In this document: positions 53,229 through 61,993 of the stretch, in pieces
How the letters are laid out: each line of letters opens with the position of its first letter
How positions within the stretch are numbered: the stretch's first letter is position 1
From: Deltaproteobacteria bacterium
GTDB lineage: Bacteria; Desulfobacterota; Binatia; DP-6
DNA: 64,000 nucleotides
Direction: 5' to 3'
Assembly (NCBI GenBank): GCA_005888095.1
Contig: VBKF01000092.1
Location: 38,548 to 102,547, forward strand
Translations under genes and position numbers: made by a program
The notes under the pieces: model-generated
Seen by the model: only the letters and a program-made list of their open reading frames with translations
The model's database searches: none
What the model was told of the DNA's origin: nothing

Positions 53229-53347
53229 CCCGCGGACCGCATCGTCAAAAAACTGCACGTCCCGTCCGCTCTGGTACGATCCGAGCGACGTGAGCTCGCG
53301 GCGGCGGGCCTCCGCAGGCGGCACGCATTCTGCTCCCCGCCGCCGCC

Positions 53348-55597
53348 GTGCGACACCCGTTCGCCTCTCTGGGCGCCCTCCTCTGCATCATGTGCTGTGG
53401 CATCGGCGCAGCCGGGGCGACCGTCCTCGTCCCGATGAGCGATGCCGACCTGGTTCGCACCTCGCACCTGATCGTCGTCGGTCACGTGCGGCGGATCGAG
53501 ACGCGCGAGCTGCGCGACGGCCGCCTGCTCACCGAGATCGCACTCGCCGTCGAGCAGACGCTCAAGGGCAGGCTCCGCACCGGCAAGGTCGTCGTCACGT
53601 CGCCCGGCGGGCGCATCGGAGAGCGGAGCGTCCAGGTCTACGGGGCGCCGAGCTTCGCCGCCGGCGAGCGCGTGCTCGTCTTCCTCAAGCGCACGCCGGA
53701 AGGCCGCCTGCGCACCAACGCCCTCGCCCTCGGGAAGTACCATCTCGACCGGGCGTCGGTGGCCGTGCCGCTGGCGCGCCGCACCGAGCCCCGGCTGGAC
53801 GCCCGTCACCTGGGCGCGTTCGTGACGCAGCTGCGGGCGCTGGCAGCGTCCGAGCCTCAGGACACGATGCCGTCCGGGCGCGCCGCCTCGCGGCGTGACG
53901 AGGTGCTGCAGCGGGCGGTGACCGAACGCTTCACCTTCCTCGGCAACCCGCCCGTGCGCTGGTTCGACGGCGCCGTGACGTTCCGGGTGGCGAACGCGGA
54001 GCCGGCGCTCGGCCAGGCGACGACGTTGGCGGTCGTCGGCGGCGCGTTCGCGGCCTGGACGAACGTCGCATCGGCCTCGATCGTGCTCGGGGCCGGACCC
54101 GCCACGGTGCCCGCGCGCTCGGTCGCCGGCGGCGTCTGCGACGGCGTCAACACGATCCAGTTCGACGACCCCTTCGGCGAGGTGAACGACATGGTGGGGT
54201 GCTCGGGCGTCCTCGCCATCGGCGGCTTCTGCAGCTCCGGCGAGCAGATGACCGTCAACGGCATGACCGTGCACCGCATCGTCGAGGGCGACGTCACGCT
54301 GAACAACCGCGTCGGCTCGTGCTTCGGGGCGACGAACACGGCCGAGGTCCTCACCCACGAGCTCGGACACGCGATCGGCCTCGCCCACCCCTCGCAGAAC
54401 TTCAACGAGCCGAACCCGGTCCTCAAGGACGCGACCATGTTCTTCGTCGCCCACTTCGACGGGCGCGGCGCCTCGGTGCACGCCGACGACGTGGCCGGCG
54501 TCTCCGCCCTCTATCCCGTCGCCGTCGCCGACGCCGACGGGGACGGCATCCCCAACGCGGCCGATCGCTGTCCCGGGACGCCCGCCGGCGCCGCCGTCGG
54601 CGGCGACGGCTGCGCGTGCGCCGATCCGGGGCACGCGTCGTGCGACGACGGGAACGCCTGCACGAGCGACCGCTGCGACCCCGCGACCGCGGCGTGTGTC
54701 CATGCCGCTCGTCACGACGGCATCTGCGACGCCGCCGACGACAGCGACGGCGACGGGCTGGTCGACCTGGTCGACCTCTGCCCCAACACCCCCGGCGGGC
54801 ACGCGGTCGATGCCACCGGGTGCGCGTGCGGCGAGGCCGGGCACGCGTCGTGCGACGACGGCGACGCCTGCACCGAAGATGCCTGCGATCGGGCCACGGC
54901 GGCCTGTGTCCACACGCCGCGCGATTGCAGCGACGGCGATCCCTGCACCGCGGACAGCTGCGATCCGCGGAGCGGCTGCCACCACGCGGCCGAGCCCGAC
55001 ACCGACGGCGACGGCGTCTGTGACCCGATCGACCCGTGCCCGCGCGTCCCCCACGCCGACCCGACCGACGTCGACGGGGACGGCATCGGCGACGCCTGCG
55101 AATGCCGGGACGCGAGCCCGGGCCGCTGCATCCCCGCGCTCGGACAAGCGAGCCGCCGCTGCGCGGTGGAGTGGCGCCCGATGGCGCGGCCGGTCTACAG
55201 CCGCGGCCTGCCCGCGTCGATCGTCCGCTGCACCGACGGCGATCAGGCGTGCGACCTGGACCGGGTAGCCGGCCAGTGCACGTTCCGCGTGCTCGTCTGC
55301 ATCGACAACACGGACCCGCGCTTCCCTTCCTGCGCGGCGCCGGAGACGGACGCCGTGCAGGTCGTGTCACCGGGCACGCGGCGTGGAACCGACCGCGTGA
55401 GCGCCGCCAACACCGCCGCCCTGTCCGATGCGCTGGACCGCCTCACCGGGGTCCCCGACGAGTGCACCGCCCCCGTCGCGCTGGTCGTCCCGACGCGCGG
55501 CAAGCGACCTGGCGGCCGCGCCGTCGCGCTCCGCGCGCGCACCCGGGCGGGCACCGTGCAGTCGAGGCTGCGGCTCGTCTGCGACCCGGCACGCTGA
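53348..55597 (+). CDS. secreted matrixin-type zinc metalloprotease with thrombospondin-3 repeats and C-terminal Cys domain
   Basis: 749 aa, GTG start. Signal peptide (ASLGALLCIMCCGIGAAGAT). Residues about 25-120 form a beta domain (ERVLVFLKRTPEGRL). The zinc site HELGHAIGLAH is near residue 337, then a later aromatic/Met region (DATMFFVAHF). Residues about 400-600 are calcium-binding DxDGDGIxNxxDxCP-type thrombospondin-3 repeats mixed with CDDGNACTSDRCD and CSDGDPCTADSCD disulfide units. The last 170 residues match the tail of the lipase-like protein (CTFRVLVCIDNTDPRFPSCA, VPTRGKRPGG, LRLVC). It is likely exported by the T2SS. The propeptide and substrate are not defined. Confidence 0.82.
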   Translation: MRHPFASLGALLCIMCCGIGAAGATVLVPMSDADLVRTSHLIVVGHVRRIETRELRDGRLLTEIALAVEQTLKGRLRTGKVVVTSPGGRIGERSVQVYGAPSFAAGERVLVFLKRTPEGRLRTNALALGKYHLDRASVAVPLARRTEPRLDARHLGAFVTQLRALAASEPQDTMPSGRAASRRDEVLQRAVTERFTFLGNPPVRWFDGAVTFRVANAEPALGQATTLAVVGGAFAAWTNVASASIVLGAGPATVPARSVAGGVCDGVNTIQFDDPFGEVNDMVGCSGVLAIGGFCSSGEQMTVNGMTVHRIVEGDVTLNNRVGSCFGATNTAEVLTHELGHAIGLAHPSQNFNEPNPVLKDATMFFVAHFDGRGASVHADDVAGVSALYPVAVADADGDGIPNAADRCPGTPAGAAVGGDGCACADPGHASCDDGNACTSDRCDPATAACVHAARHDGICDAADDSDGDGLVDLVDLCPNTPGGHAVDATGCACGEAGHASCDDGDACTEDACDRATAACVHTPRDCSDGDPCTADSCDPRSGCHHAAEPDTDGDGVCDPIDPCPRVPHADPTDVDGDGIGDACECRDASPGRCIPALGQASRRCAVEWRPMARPVYSRGLPASIVRCTDGDQACDLDRVAGQCTFRVLVCIDNTDPRFPSCAAPETDAVQVVSPGTRRGTDRVSAANTAALSDALDRLTGVPDECTAPVALVVPTRGKRPGGRAVALRARTRAGTVQSRLRLVCDPAR

Positions 55598-55818
55598 GCT
55601 CGCTCGTCACCCGCGACGCCTACGGGACTCCCCGCGCGCCACCGCACAGCAAAGCGCAACTTTTCTAACCGAAGCCAGCGCCCGAGACCCGCCGACGCGG
55701 CCGTCCCGTCAGGGAATCCCCTCGCTCCGGTTCGGGAAAGAGCCAATTTACGGCGCCGCCGGCGCCCGCGATGATCGCTCCGCCAAACGGGAGACGCCCG
55801 GTGGGCAGAGAGGATCAT
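55598..55818. other. intergenic region before the second DUF1111 cytochrome
   Basis: 221 bp. There is no convincing promoter pair; CAATTTACGG near 55752 is the only AT-richer spot. AGAGAGGATCAT just before the ATG at 55819 supplies the ribosome binding site. I see no repeats or small genes. Confidence 0.35.
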
Positions 55819-57396
55819 ATGAAGATCGCTTCGCTGGGTCGTTCCCGTCGCATGTCCATCCGTCTCGGAGTCGCCGCCGCGGTCTTGGTCGGCAGCGGCG
55901 TCGGCGCCTGGGCCATCGTCACCGAGGTGAGCCTGGTCGAGAAGCTCCAGGGCGGGGTGATCGAGCACGCCGACCAGGCGGCGCTCCACGCGATGCGTAA
56001 CCGCGACGCCTACCAGGACGCGTTCACGCACGGCGACGCGATCTTCTCGGACCTGTTCAACGCCGTCGACGGCGCCGGAGCGAACGTCGGCAACGGCGCC
56101 CGCTTCACCCGCTTCCCGCGGCCGGATCTGGTCGGGCAGGACGCCGAGGGACGCCTGATGTGGGCCAGCCACATCCCGAAGCGGATAACCGGCCCGGACA
56201 CCAACTCGTGCAACAGCTGCCACAGCCTCGGGGGCGGTGACGGCGCCGGAGACACCGGCAGCAACGTGATCCGCGACCCCGGGCGCACCGGGAACCCCGC
56301 GCTGTGGATCAGCCGCAACGCGCCGCACGTGTTCGGCCTCGGCGCCATCCAGCGACTCGCGGAGGAGATGACGACGAAGCTCAAGGGGATCCGCGCCGAC
56401 GCCCAGCAGGCCGCGTGCACGTCCGGCGCGCCGGTGACCGCGGCCTTGACGGCGAAGGGCACCAGCTACGGCTCGATCACCGTCAGCTGCGACGGCACCG
56501 TCGACACCTCGGCGATCGAGGGTCTCGACAAGGACCTGATCGTCAAGCCCTTCCAGTGGAAGGGCTCGAAGAAGTTCATCCGCGACTTCGTCCGCGGCGC
56601 GGCCACCAACGAGGTCGGCATGCAGGGCGTCGAGCTCGTGGGCGAGGGGGTGGACGGCGACGGTGACGGCGTGGTCGACGAGCTGACCGTGGGCGATGTG
56701 ACCTCCCTGGCCATGTACCAGGCGTCCCAGCCGCGCCCCGTGACCAAGCTCGAGCTGGCGAGCCTCGGCCTGATGCAGCTGTCCGACGACGAGAAGGCCG
56801 CGATCAAGCGCGGGACGGCCGTCTTCAGCGACCTGCAGTGCGACACCTGCCACAAGCCGCAGATGAAGATCAGCAACCCGACCTTCAGCGAGCCGAGCCA
56901 GATGGCCGAGTACCGCGACGCCAAGTTCCCGAGCGGGGCGGACCCGGTGTCCGTGGGCGTCGACCCCGCGCACCCGATCACCTTCGACCTCACCAAGGAC
57001 ACGCCCGAGAACGTGCTCACCGGAGCTTCGTGCGAGCAGTGCAAGGCGCTGGGGGACCACACGATCCACCTCGGCGCCTTCAAGAAGGACTCCTCGGGGC
57101 GGGCCATCGTCAACCTCTACGGCGATCTCAAGCGCCACGACATGGGGCCGGGGCTGGCCGAGGCCGTCGACGAGGTCGGGACGGGCGCCTCGGTGTTCCT
57201 GACCCGGACCCTCTGGGGCGTCGGGAGCACCGCGCCGTACCTCCACGACGGGCGCGCCTCCACGCTGACCGAGGCCATCATCGAGCACGGCGGCGAGGCC
57301 GCCGCCGCGCGCGACGCCTTCACGGCCGCGTCGTCCCGCGAGCAGGCCGACCTGATCGCGTTCCTGAACAACCTCGTCCTGTTCAAGCCCAACTGA
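55819..57396 (+). CDS. DUF1111 (di-heme oxidoreductase family) secreted cytochrome c, copy 2
   Basis: 525 aa with a signal-anchor type N-terminus (RLGVAAAVLVGSGVGAWAIV). Heme motifs are CNSCH at residue 131 and CDTCH at 341. CEQCK at 405 has the two cysteines but Lys instead of the heme-ligating His, so it is either a disulfide or a lost third heme. YGDLKRHDMGPGLAE and RTLWGVGSTAPYLHDGRAST are the DUF1111 signatures. A central insertion contains GVDGDGDGVVDELT, a calcium-type DxDGDG loop. It is a paralogue of the 43.7-kb gene, but the insertions are quite different. Its substrate is unknown. Confidence 0.87.
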   Translation: MKIASLGRSRRMSIRLGVAAAVLVGSGVGAWAIVTEVSLVEKLQGGVIEHADQAALHAMRNRDAYQDAFTHGDAIFSDLFNAVDGAGANVGNGARFTRFPRPDLVGQDAEGRLMWASHIPKRITGPDTNSCNSCHSLGGGDGAGDTGSNVIRDPGRTGNPALWISRNAPHVFGLGAIQRLAEEMTTKLKGIRADAQQAACTSGAPVTAALTAKGTSYGSITVSCDGTVDTSAIEGLDKDLIVKPFQWKGSKKFIRDFVRGAATNEVGMQGVELVGEGVDGDGDGVVDELTVGDVTSLAMYQASQPRPVTKLELASLGLMQLSDDEKAAIKRGTAVFSDLQCDTCHKPQMKISNPTFSEPSQMAEYRDAKFPSGADPVSVGVDPAHPITFDLTKDTPENVLTGASCEQCKALGDHTIHLGAFKKDSSGRAIVNLYGDLKRHDMGPGLAEAVDEVGTGASVFLTRTLWGVGSTAPYLHDGRASTLTEAIIEHGGEAAAARDAFTAASSREQADLIAFLNNLVLFKPN

Positions 57397-57413
57397 CATC
57401 CGCGAGCTCGATC

Positions 57414-57444
57414 GGGGGCATGGTGCGCATCGCGCCATGCCCCC
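57414..57444 (+). terminator. hairpin after the DUF1111 copy 2 gene
   Basis: GGGGGCATGG-TGCGCATCGCG-CCATGCCCCC, a perfect 10-bp stem 18 bp after the stop codon, separates the cytochrome from the T2SS operon. There is no T-run. Confidence 0.55.
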
Positions 57445-57519
57445 GCGAACAGCGCCGAGCTCGACCCAACCGTTTGATCGCCCGCGTCATCTGGCGTATG
57501 GAGCCACGTCCCCTACAGC

Positions 57520-58383
57520 ATGGCGCTCGTGCGGCGACATCGGCGCGCGATCGAGCTCGCGTTGCTGGCGCTCGTGGCCTACCTCGGCGCGCTCGGCGTG
57601 AGCACCGCGGTGCGTGGCGCGTTCGAGTCGGCGCCTCCGGACACGCCGGACCCTAGCACCTCGGCCGATGCGGCGTCGCCTGCGCTCGCGCCGCTCGCCG
57701 CCTACGCCGTGATCGCCGAGCGCGACCTCTTCAACCCGCCGCATGGGACGGCAGCCCCGCGGGGCCGCGGCGCGACTTCCAGCCGCCTGCAGCTCTGGGG
57801 CGTCGGCTTCCGCGGCGGCGAGGCCCGCGCCGTGATCGAGGACACGGCGAGCCACCACCAGGACCTCTACCGCGTGGGCGATTCGGTCGGAGGCGCGCGC
57901 CTCGCCACGATCGACTGGGATCACGTGACGCTCGCGCATCCTCAGGGCGAGGAGACGCTCGAGCTCGCGACGGCCGAGCCCGAGGCTTCGCCGCCGGCCG
58001 ACGCCCGACCGGCCGACGCGCCGCAGGCCGCGCGTGCCGACGCGCACATCCGGCGCACGGCCGAGAACGCCTTCGTGGTCGACCGGCGCGAGATCACGGG
58101 GGCCGCCGACAACATGAGCGGGCTCTTGACGCAGCTCCGCGCCGTCGCCGAGGTGACCGAGGGACGGCCCGCCGGCTTCCGCCTCTTCGAGATCGCGGCG
58201 GGGAGCCTCTTCTCGCGGCTCGGCCTCCAGGATGGGGACGTCGTCCAGCGCGTGAACGGCACGGCGATCGGCGACCCGGCCGCGCTCTTGGGCTTCCTCC
58301 AGCGCCTGCGGACCGAGCCCCGGGTCGCGCTCGACATCGTGCGCGGCGGCGTGCCGCGCACCCTCGTCTACGACCTCCGATGA
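57520..58383 (+). CDS. gspC: type II secretion system protein C (GspC)
   Basis: 287 aa, inner-membrane clamp that links the T2SS platform to the secretin. A membrane helix (IELALLALVAYLGALGVS) follows a basic N-terminus. The homology region (AYAVIAERDLFNPP, LQLWGVGF, ARAVIEDTASHHQDLYRVGD) binds the secretin N0 domain. A PDZ domain ends the protein (AGFRLFEIAAGSLFSRLGLQ, DGDVVQRVNGTAIGDP). It is the first gene of the operon: the TGA overlaps the gspD ATG (ATGA). Spacing to the upstream hairpin is about 75 bp. Confidence 0.9.
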   Translation: MALVRRHRRAIELALLALVAYLGALGVSTAVRGAFESAPPDTPDPSTSADAASPALAPLAAYAVIAERDLFNPPHGTAAPRGRGATSSRLQLWGVGFRGGEARAVIEDTASHHQDLYRVGDSVGGARLATIDWDHVTLAHPQGEETLELATAEPEASPPADARPADAPQAARADAHIRRTAENAFVVDRREITGAADNMSGLLTQLRAVAEVTEGRPAGFRLFEIAAGSLFSRLGLQDGDVVQRVNGTAIGDPAALLGFLQRLRTEPRVALDIVRGGVPRTLVYDLR

Positions 58384-60380
58384 GGCGCGCCCTCGCCAGC
58401 CTCCTCTTCCTCCTCGCCTCCGCCGCCCGCGCGGCCGACGAGGCCACCATCGCGCTCAACTTCCAGGACGTCGAGCTGCCCGTGCTGGCGAAGTTCGTGA
58501 GCGAGGTGACCGGACGGAACTTCATCATCGACGACCGCGTGCGGGGGAAGGTGACGATCCTCTCGCCGACGCGCATCACCGCCGACGAGGCCTACGTGGT
58601 CTTCCAGTCGGTGCTGCAGGTGAAGGGCTTCACCACCGTGCCGAGCGGCGCGTTCGTGAAGATCCTGCCGGCGCGCGACGCACTCGCCGCGGGCACGCAT
58701 GCGGCCGACGAGGTCGTGACCCGGATCCTGCCACTCCGTCACGCCGAGGCGACGGCGCTCGTCCCCGTCCTCCAGCCGCTGGTCTCCAAGGACGGCCTCG
58801 TGACGCCGTATCCCGCCACCAATACGCTCGTCGTCGTCGACGCCGCCGCCAACGTCGAGCGGGTCGCGGGCCTCCTCCACGACCTCGACGCGCCGTCGAG
58901 CGAGCGCGCGGTGGAGATGGTCTCGCTCCGCTTCGCCCCCGCGGACGAGCTCGCGCAGCGGCTGCGGGAGGCCTTCGCCGGCGAGGGCGCGGGTGGGCGC
59001 GGGCTGCGCGCCATCCCCGACCCGCGCACCGACACGCTCGTCCTCGTCGGCACGCCCGACGAGGTGCGCCGCGCGCGCGCCGTCGTGGCCCGCCTCGACG
59101 CGGCGCCGACGCCCGGCGCGACGCGGGTCAACGTCTATCCGCTCCGCTACGCCGACGCCCCGAGCCTCGTCCGCGTCCTCTCGCAGCTGGTCGGCGGCCC
59201 CGCGCCGCCCCCTGCGGAGCCACGCCCGCACGGCAGCTCGCTGGCGCGCGGCGGGATGCTCCGGACGGAGAGCGCGCTCGGCTACGACGGCGGGCTCGGC
59301 GCACCGCCGCCCGCCGCCGTGCCTCCGCCGGCGCAGCCGGAGCCCGCCTCGGCCGGCGCCGCGGCCGCCATCCCGCTCGCGGCGCCGGTCCGGATCACCG
59401 CCGACCCCGCGACCAACACGCTCATCGTGAGCGCGACACCCGAGGACTGGGAGACGCTGCGCGCCGTCATCGAGAAGCTCGACGTGCGCCGCCGCCAGGT
59501 GTTCGTCGAGGCGATCATCCTCGAGGCGACGATCGACAAGCTGCGCTCCCTCGGCGTCGAGTTCCAGGCCGGTACCGCGTTCGACGGGCACCGCGCCCTC
59601 GCCCAGGCGAACCTCTCGCTGCCGCCGGGCGGGGCGCTCGCCGATCCGACCTCGCTCCCGGGTCTCATCCTCGCGGCAGCCAGCAACCACATGGTCAAGC
59701 TGCCCGACGGCCGCGAGGTGCCGGCGCACACGGTGCTGCTCACGGCGCTCGAGACCGACTCCGACCTGAACGTCCTCTCCGCGCCGAACATCGTCACGAC
59801 GGACAACGAGGAGGCCGAGATCGTCGTCGGCCGCAACGTCCCCTTCGTGGCGAGCCGCGCCACCAGCGCCACGAACCTGCAGAACCTGTTCACCACCATC
59901 GAGCGCCACGACGTCGGCATCATGCTGCGCATGACGCCGCAGATCACCGCCGACGACTTCGTCCGCCTGACACTCTTCGAGGAGGTCTCGGACATCGACC
60001 CGACGTCCGTCGGCGACCCGACGCAGGTCGGGCCCACCACCACGGTCCGCACCGCGAGCACGGCGGTCGCGGCGCGCGACGGGCAGACGGTGGTGATCGG
60101 CGGTCTGCTCGCCGACACGCTCCGCCAGGACGAGCGCTCGGTCCCGTATCTCGGGAAGATCCCCGTCCTCGGCGCCCTCTTCCGCAAGCGCGACGGCCGG
60201 CGCATGAAGACGAACCTGCTCGTCTTCCTGACGCCGCACGTGATCGCCTCGGACGAGCAGATGGCCGACACCTCGGTCGAGCAGCGCGAGCGGATGCGGG
60301 CAGCGATGCCGAAGGCGCTCGGCCGCCGCCCCGAGCTCGCCGGGCCGTCGTGGCAGCCCCGGGGGCGCGGGCCGCGGTGA
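58380..60380 (+). CDS. gspD: type II secretion system secretin (GspD)
   Basis: 666 aa, the outer-membrane channel. Signal peptide RALASLLFLLASAARA. N0 domain (IALNFQDVELPVLAKFVSEV), then N1-N3 repeats (LPLRHAEATALVPVLQPLVS, MVSLRFAPADELAQRLREAF, VYPLRYADAPSLVRVLSQLV) with a long Pro/Ala linker in N3 (about 275-335). The secretin domain contains LNVLSAPNIVTTDNEEAEI, VGRNVPFVASRA, and the end ERSVPYLGKIPVLGALFRKR. No C-terminal S-domain is obvious, so it may not need a GspS pilotin. Start and stop overlap neighbours (ATGA, GTGA). Confidence 0.95.
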   Translation: MRRALASLLFLLASAARAADEATIALNFQDVELPVLAKFVSEVTGRNFIIDDRVRGKVTILSPTRITADEAYVVFQSVLQVKGFTTVPSGAFVKILPARDALAAGTHAADEVVTRILPLRHAEATALVPVLQPLVSKDGLVTPYPATNTLVVVDAAANVERVAGLLHDLDAPSSERAVEMVSLRFAPADELAQRLREAFAGEGAGGRGLRAIPDPRTDTLVLVGTPDEVRRARAVVARLDAAPTPGATRVNVYPLRYADAPSLVRVLSQLVGGPAPPPAEPRPHGSSLARGGMLRTESALGYDGGLGAPPPAAVPPPAQPEPASAGAAAAIPLAAPVRITADPATNTLIVSATPEDWETLRAVIEKLDVRRRQVFVEAIILEATIDKLRSLGVEFQAGTAFDGHRALAQANLSLPPGGALADPTSLPGLILAAASNHMVKLPDGREVPAHTVLLTALETDSDLNVLSAPNIVTTDNEEAEIVVGRNVPFVASRATSATNLQNLFTTIERHDVGIMLRMTPQITADDFVRLTLFEEVSDIDPTSVGDPTQVGPTTTVRTASTAVAARDGQTVVIGGLLADTLRQDERSVPYLGKIPVLGALFRKRDGRRMKTNLLVFLTPHVIASDEQMADTSVEQRERMRAAMPKALGRRPELAGPSWQPRGRGPR

Positions 60381-61993
60381 CCGGTCTCGAGGACGCGGCC
60401 GCCGCCCGGCTCGCGATCTCGCCCGAAGCGCTGGAGCGCGCCCGCGCCCGGCGGCGCGAGGGCGGCACGCTGGCCGAGGCGCTCGCCGACCTCGGGGCCG
60501 CCGATTCCGGCGCCTTCACCCGCGCCCTCGCCGACGTCGCCGCCCTGCCCTTCGTGCCCGTCCCGCCGGCGCTGCCGGCGCGCGAGCTGGTCGACGCCCT
60601 GCCCATGCCCTACGCGCGCCGCCACCTCGTCCTGCCGCTCGCCCGCGGCCCGGAGGGCCTCGAGGTCGCGATCGGCGATCCGGGCGCGCTCGCGCCGCTC
60701 GACGACCTGCGCCTCCTCTACGGCACACGCGTCCTGCCCGTCGTGGTCCCGCCCCCGGCGCTGCGCGACGCGATCACCCGCGCCTACGACGCCGTGGCGC
60801 GCTCCGCCGCCGACACCATGGAGGCGATCGAGGAGGAGCGGCTGGAGCTCGCCGACGCGGCCGAAGACGCGCTCGGCGAGCCGCTCGACCTCCTCGAGAC
60901 GGGCGACGAGGCGCCGGTCATCCGGCTGGTGAACGCGCTCTTCTGCCAGGCGGTCAAGGACGGCGCGAGCGATATCCACGTCGAGCCGTACGAGCGCGCG
61001 GTCACGGTCCGCTTCCGCGTCGACGGTCTCCTCCACGACGTGCTCGCCCCGCCCGCGCACCTCCACGCGCGCCTCGTCTCGCGCCTCAAGATCATGGCGC
61101 GGCTCGACATCGCCGAGCGGCGGCTGCCGCAGGACGGCCGCATCCGCATTCGCGTCTCGGGCCGCGACGTCGACGTCCGCGTGTCGATCGTGCCGACGGC
61201 GTTCGGGGAGCGCGCCGTGCTCCGTCTCCTCGACCGCGCCACGGCGCCGCTGGACCTCGAGCGGCTCGGGCTCGCGCCGGGGCTGGCGGCCGCCGTCGAC
61301 CAGCTCCTCGGGCAGAGCCACGGCCTCCTGCTGGTCACCGGCCCGACGGGCAGCGGCAAGACGACGACGCTCTACGCCGCGCTTCGCCGGCTCGTCACCG
61401 GCGAGCGCAACATCCTCACCATCGAGGACCCGATCGAGTACCAGCTGGCCGGCATCGGGCAGATGCCGGTGAAGCCGGCGATCGGCCTCGACTTCGCGAG
61501 CGGGCTGCGCGCGATCCTGCGCCAGGACCCGGACGTCGTGCTGGTGGGCGAGATCCGCGACCGGGAGACGGTGGAGATCGCGCTGCGCGCGGCGCTGACC
61601 GGCCACCTCGTCTTCTCGACGCTCCACACCAACGACGCACCCGGCGCCGTCACCCGCCTCCTCGACATGGAGGTGGAGCCCTTCCTGATCTCCTCCTCGG
61701 TCCTGGCCGTGCTGGCGCAGCGCCTCGTGCGGCTGCGCTGTGCCGCGTGCGCGGGCGCCGGCTGCAACGGCTGCCTCGGCACCGGATACCGGGGCCGGAC
61801 GGCGATCCATGAGCTCCTGGTGATCGACGATGCGGTCCGCGCCCTCGTGATGGCACGCGCCGACGCCGCCGCCATCCGCCGCCACGCGATCGCCGCCGGC
61901 ATGACGACGCTGCGGGACGACGGCCTGGCCAAGGCGCGCGCCGGTCTCACCACCGAGGCCGAGGTGCTGCGCGTGACGCAGGACGAGCGCTGA
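60377..61993 (+). CDS. gspE: type II secretion system ATPase (GspE)
   Basis: 538 aa, hexameric cytoplasmic motor. The N-terminal GspE/MshE-type domains precede the ATPase: VNALFCQAVKDGASDIHVEP, DGRIRIRVSGRDVDVRVSIV, Walker A GPTGSGKTTT (about 322), the Asp box (LTIEDPIEYQL), Walker B LRQDPDVVLVGEIRDRET, and the His box HLVFSTLHTND. The zinc-binding cysteines are C455, C458, C463 and C466, with only four residues between pairs instead of about 30. It starts with GTG at 60377, overlapping the gspD stop by 4 bp. Its stop shares a base with the gspF ATG. Confidence 0.95.
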   Translation: MTGLEDAAAARLAISPEALERARARRREGGTLAEALADLGAADSGAFTRALADVAALPFVPVPPALPARELVDALPMPYARRHLVLPLARGPEGLEVAIGDPGALAPLDDLRLLYGTRVLPVVVPPPALRDAITRAYDAVARSAADTMEAIEEERLELADAAEDALGEPLDLLETGDEAPVIRLVNALFCQAVKDGASDIHVEPYERAVTVRFRVDGLLHDVLAPPAHLHARLVSRLKIMARLDIAERRLPQDGRIRIRVSGRDVDVRVSIVPTAFGERAVLRLLDRATAPLDLERLGLAPGLAAAVDQLLGQSHGLLLVTGPTGSGKTTTLYAALRRLVTGERNILTIEDPIEYQLAGIGQMPVKPAIGLDFASGLRAILRQDPDVVLVGEIRDRETVEIALRAALTGHLVFSTLHTNDAPGAVTRLLDMEVEPFLISSSVLAVLAQRLVRLRCAACAGAGCNGCLGTGYRGRTAIHELLVIDDAVRALVMARADAAAIRRHAIAAGMTTLRDDGLAKARAGLTTEAEVLRVTQDER

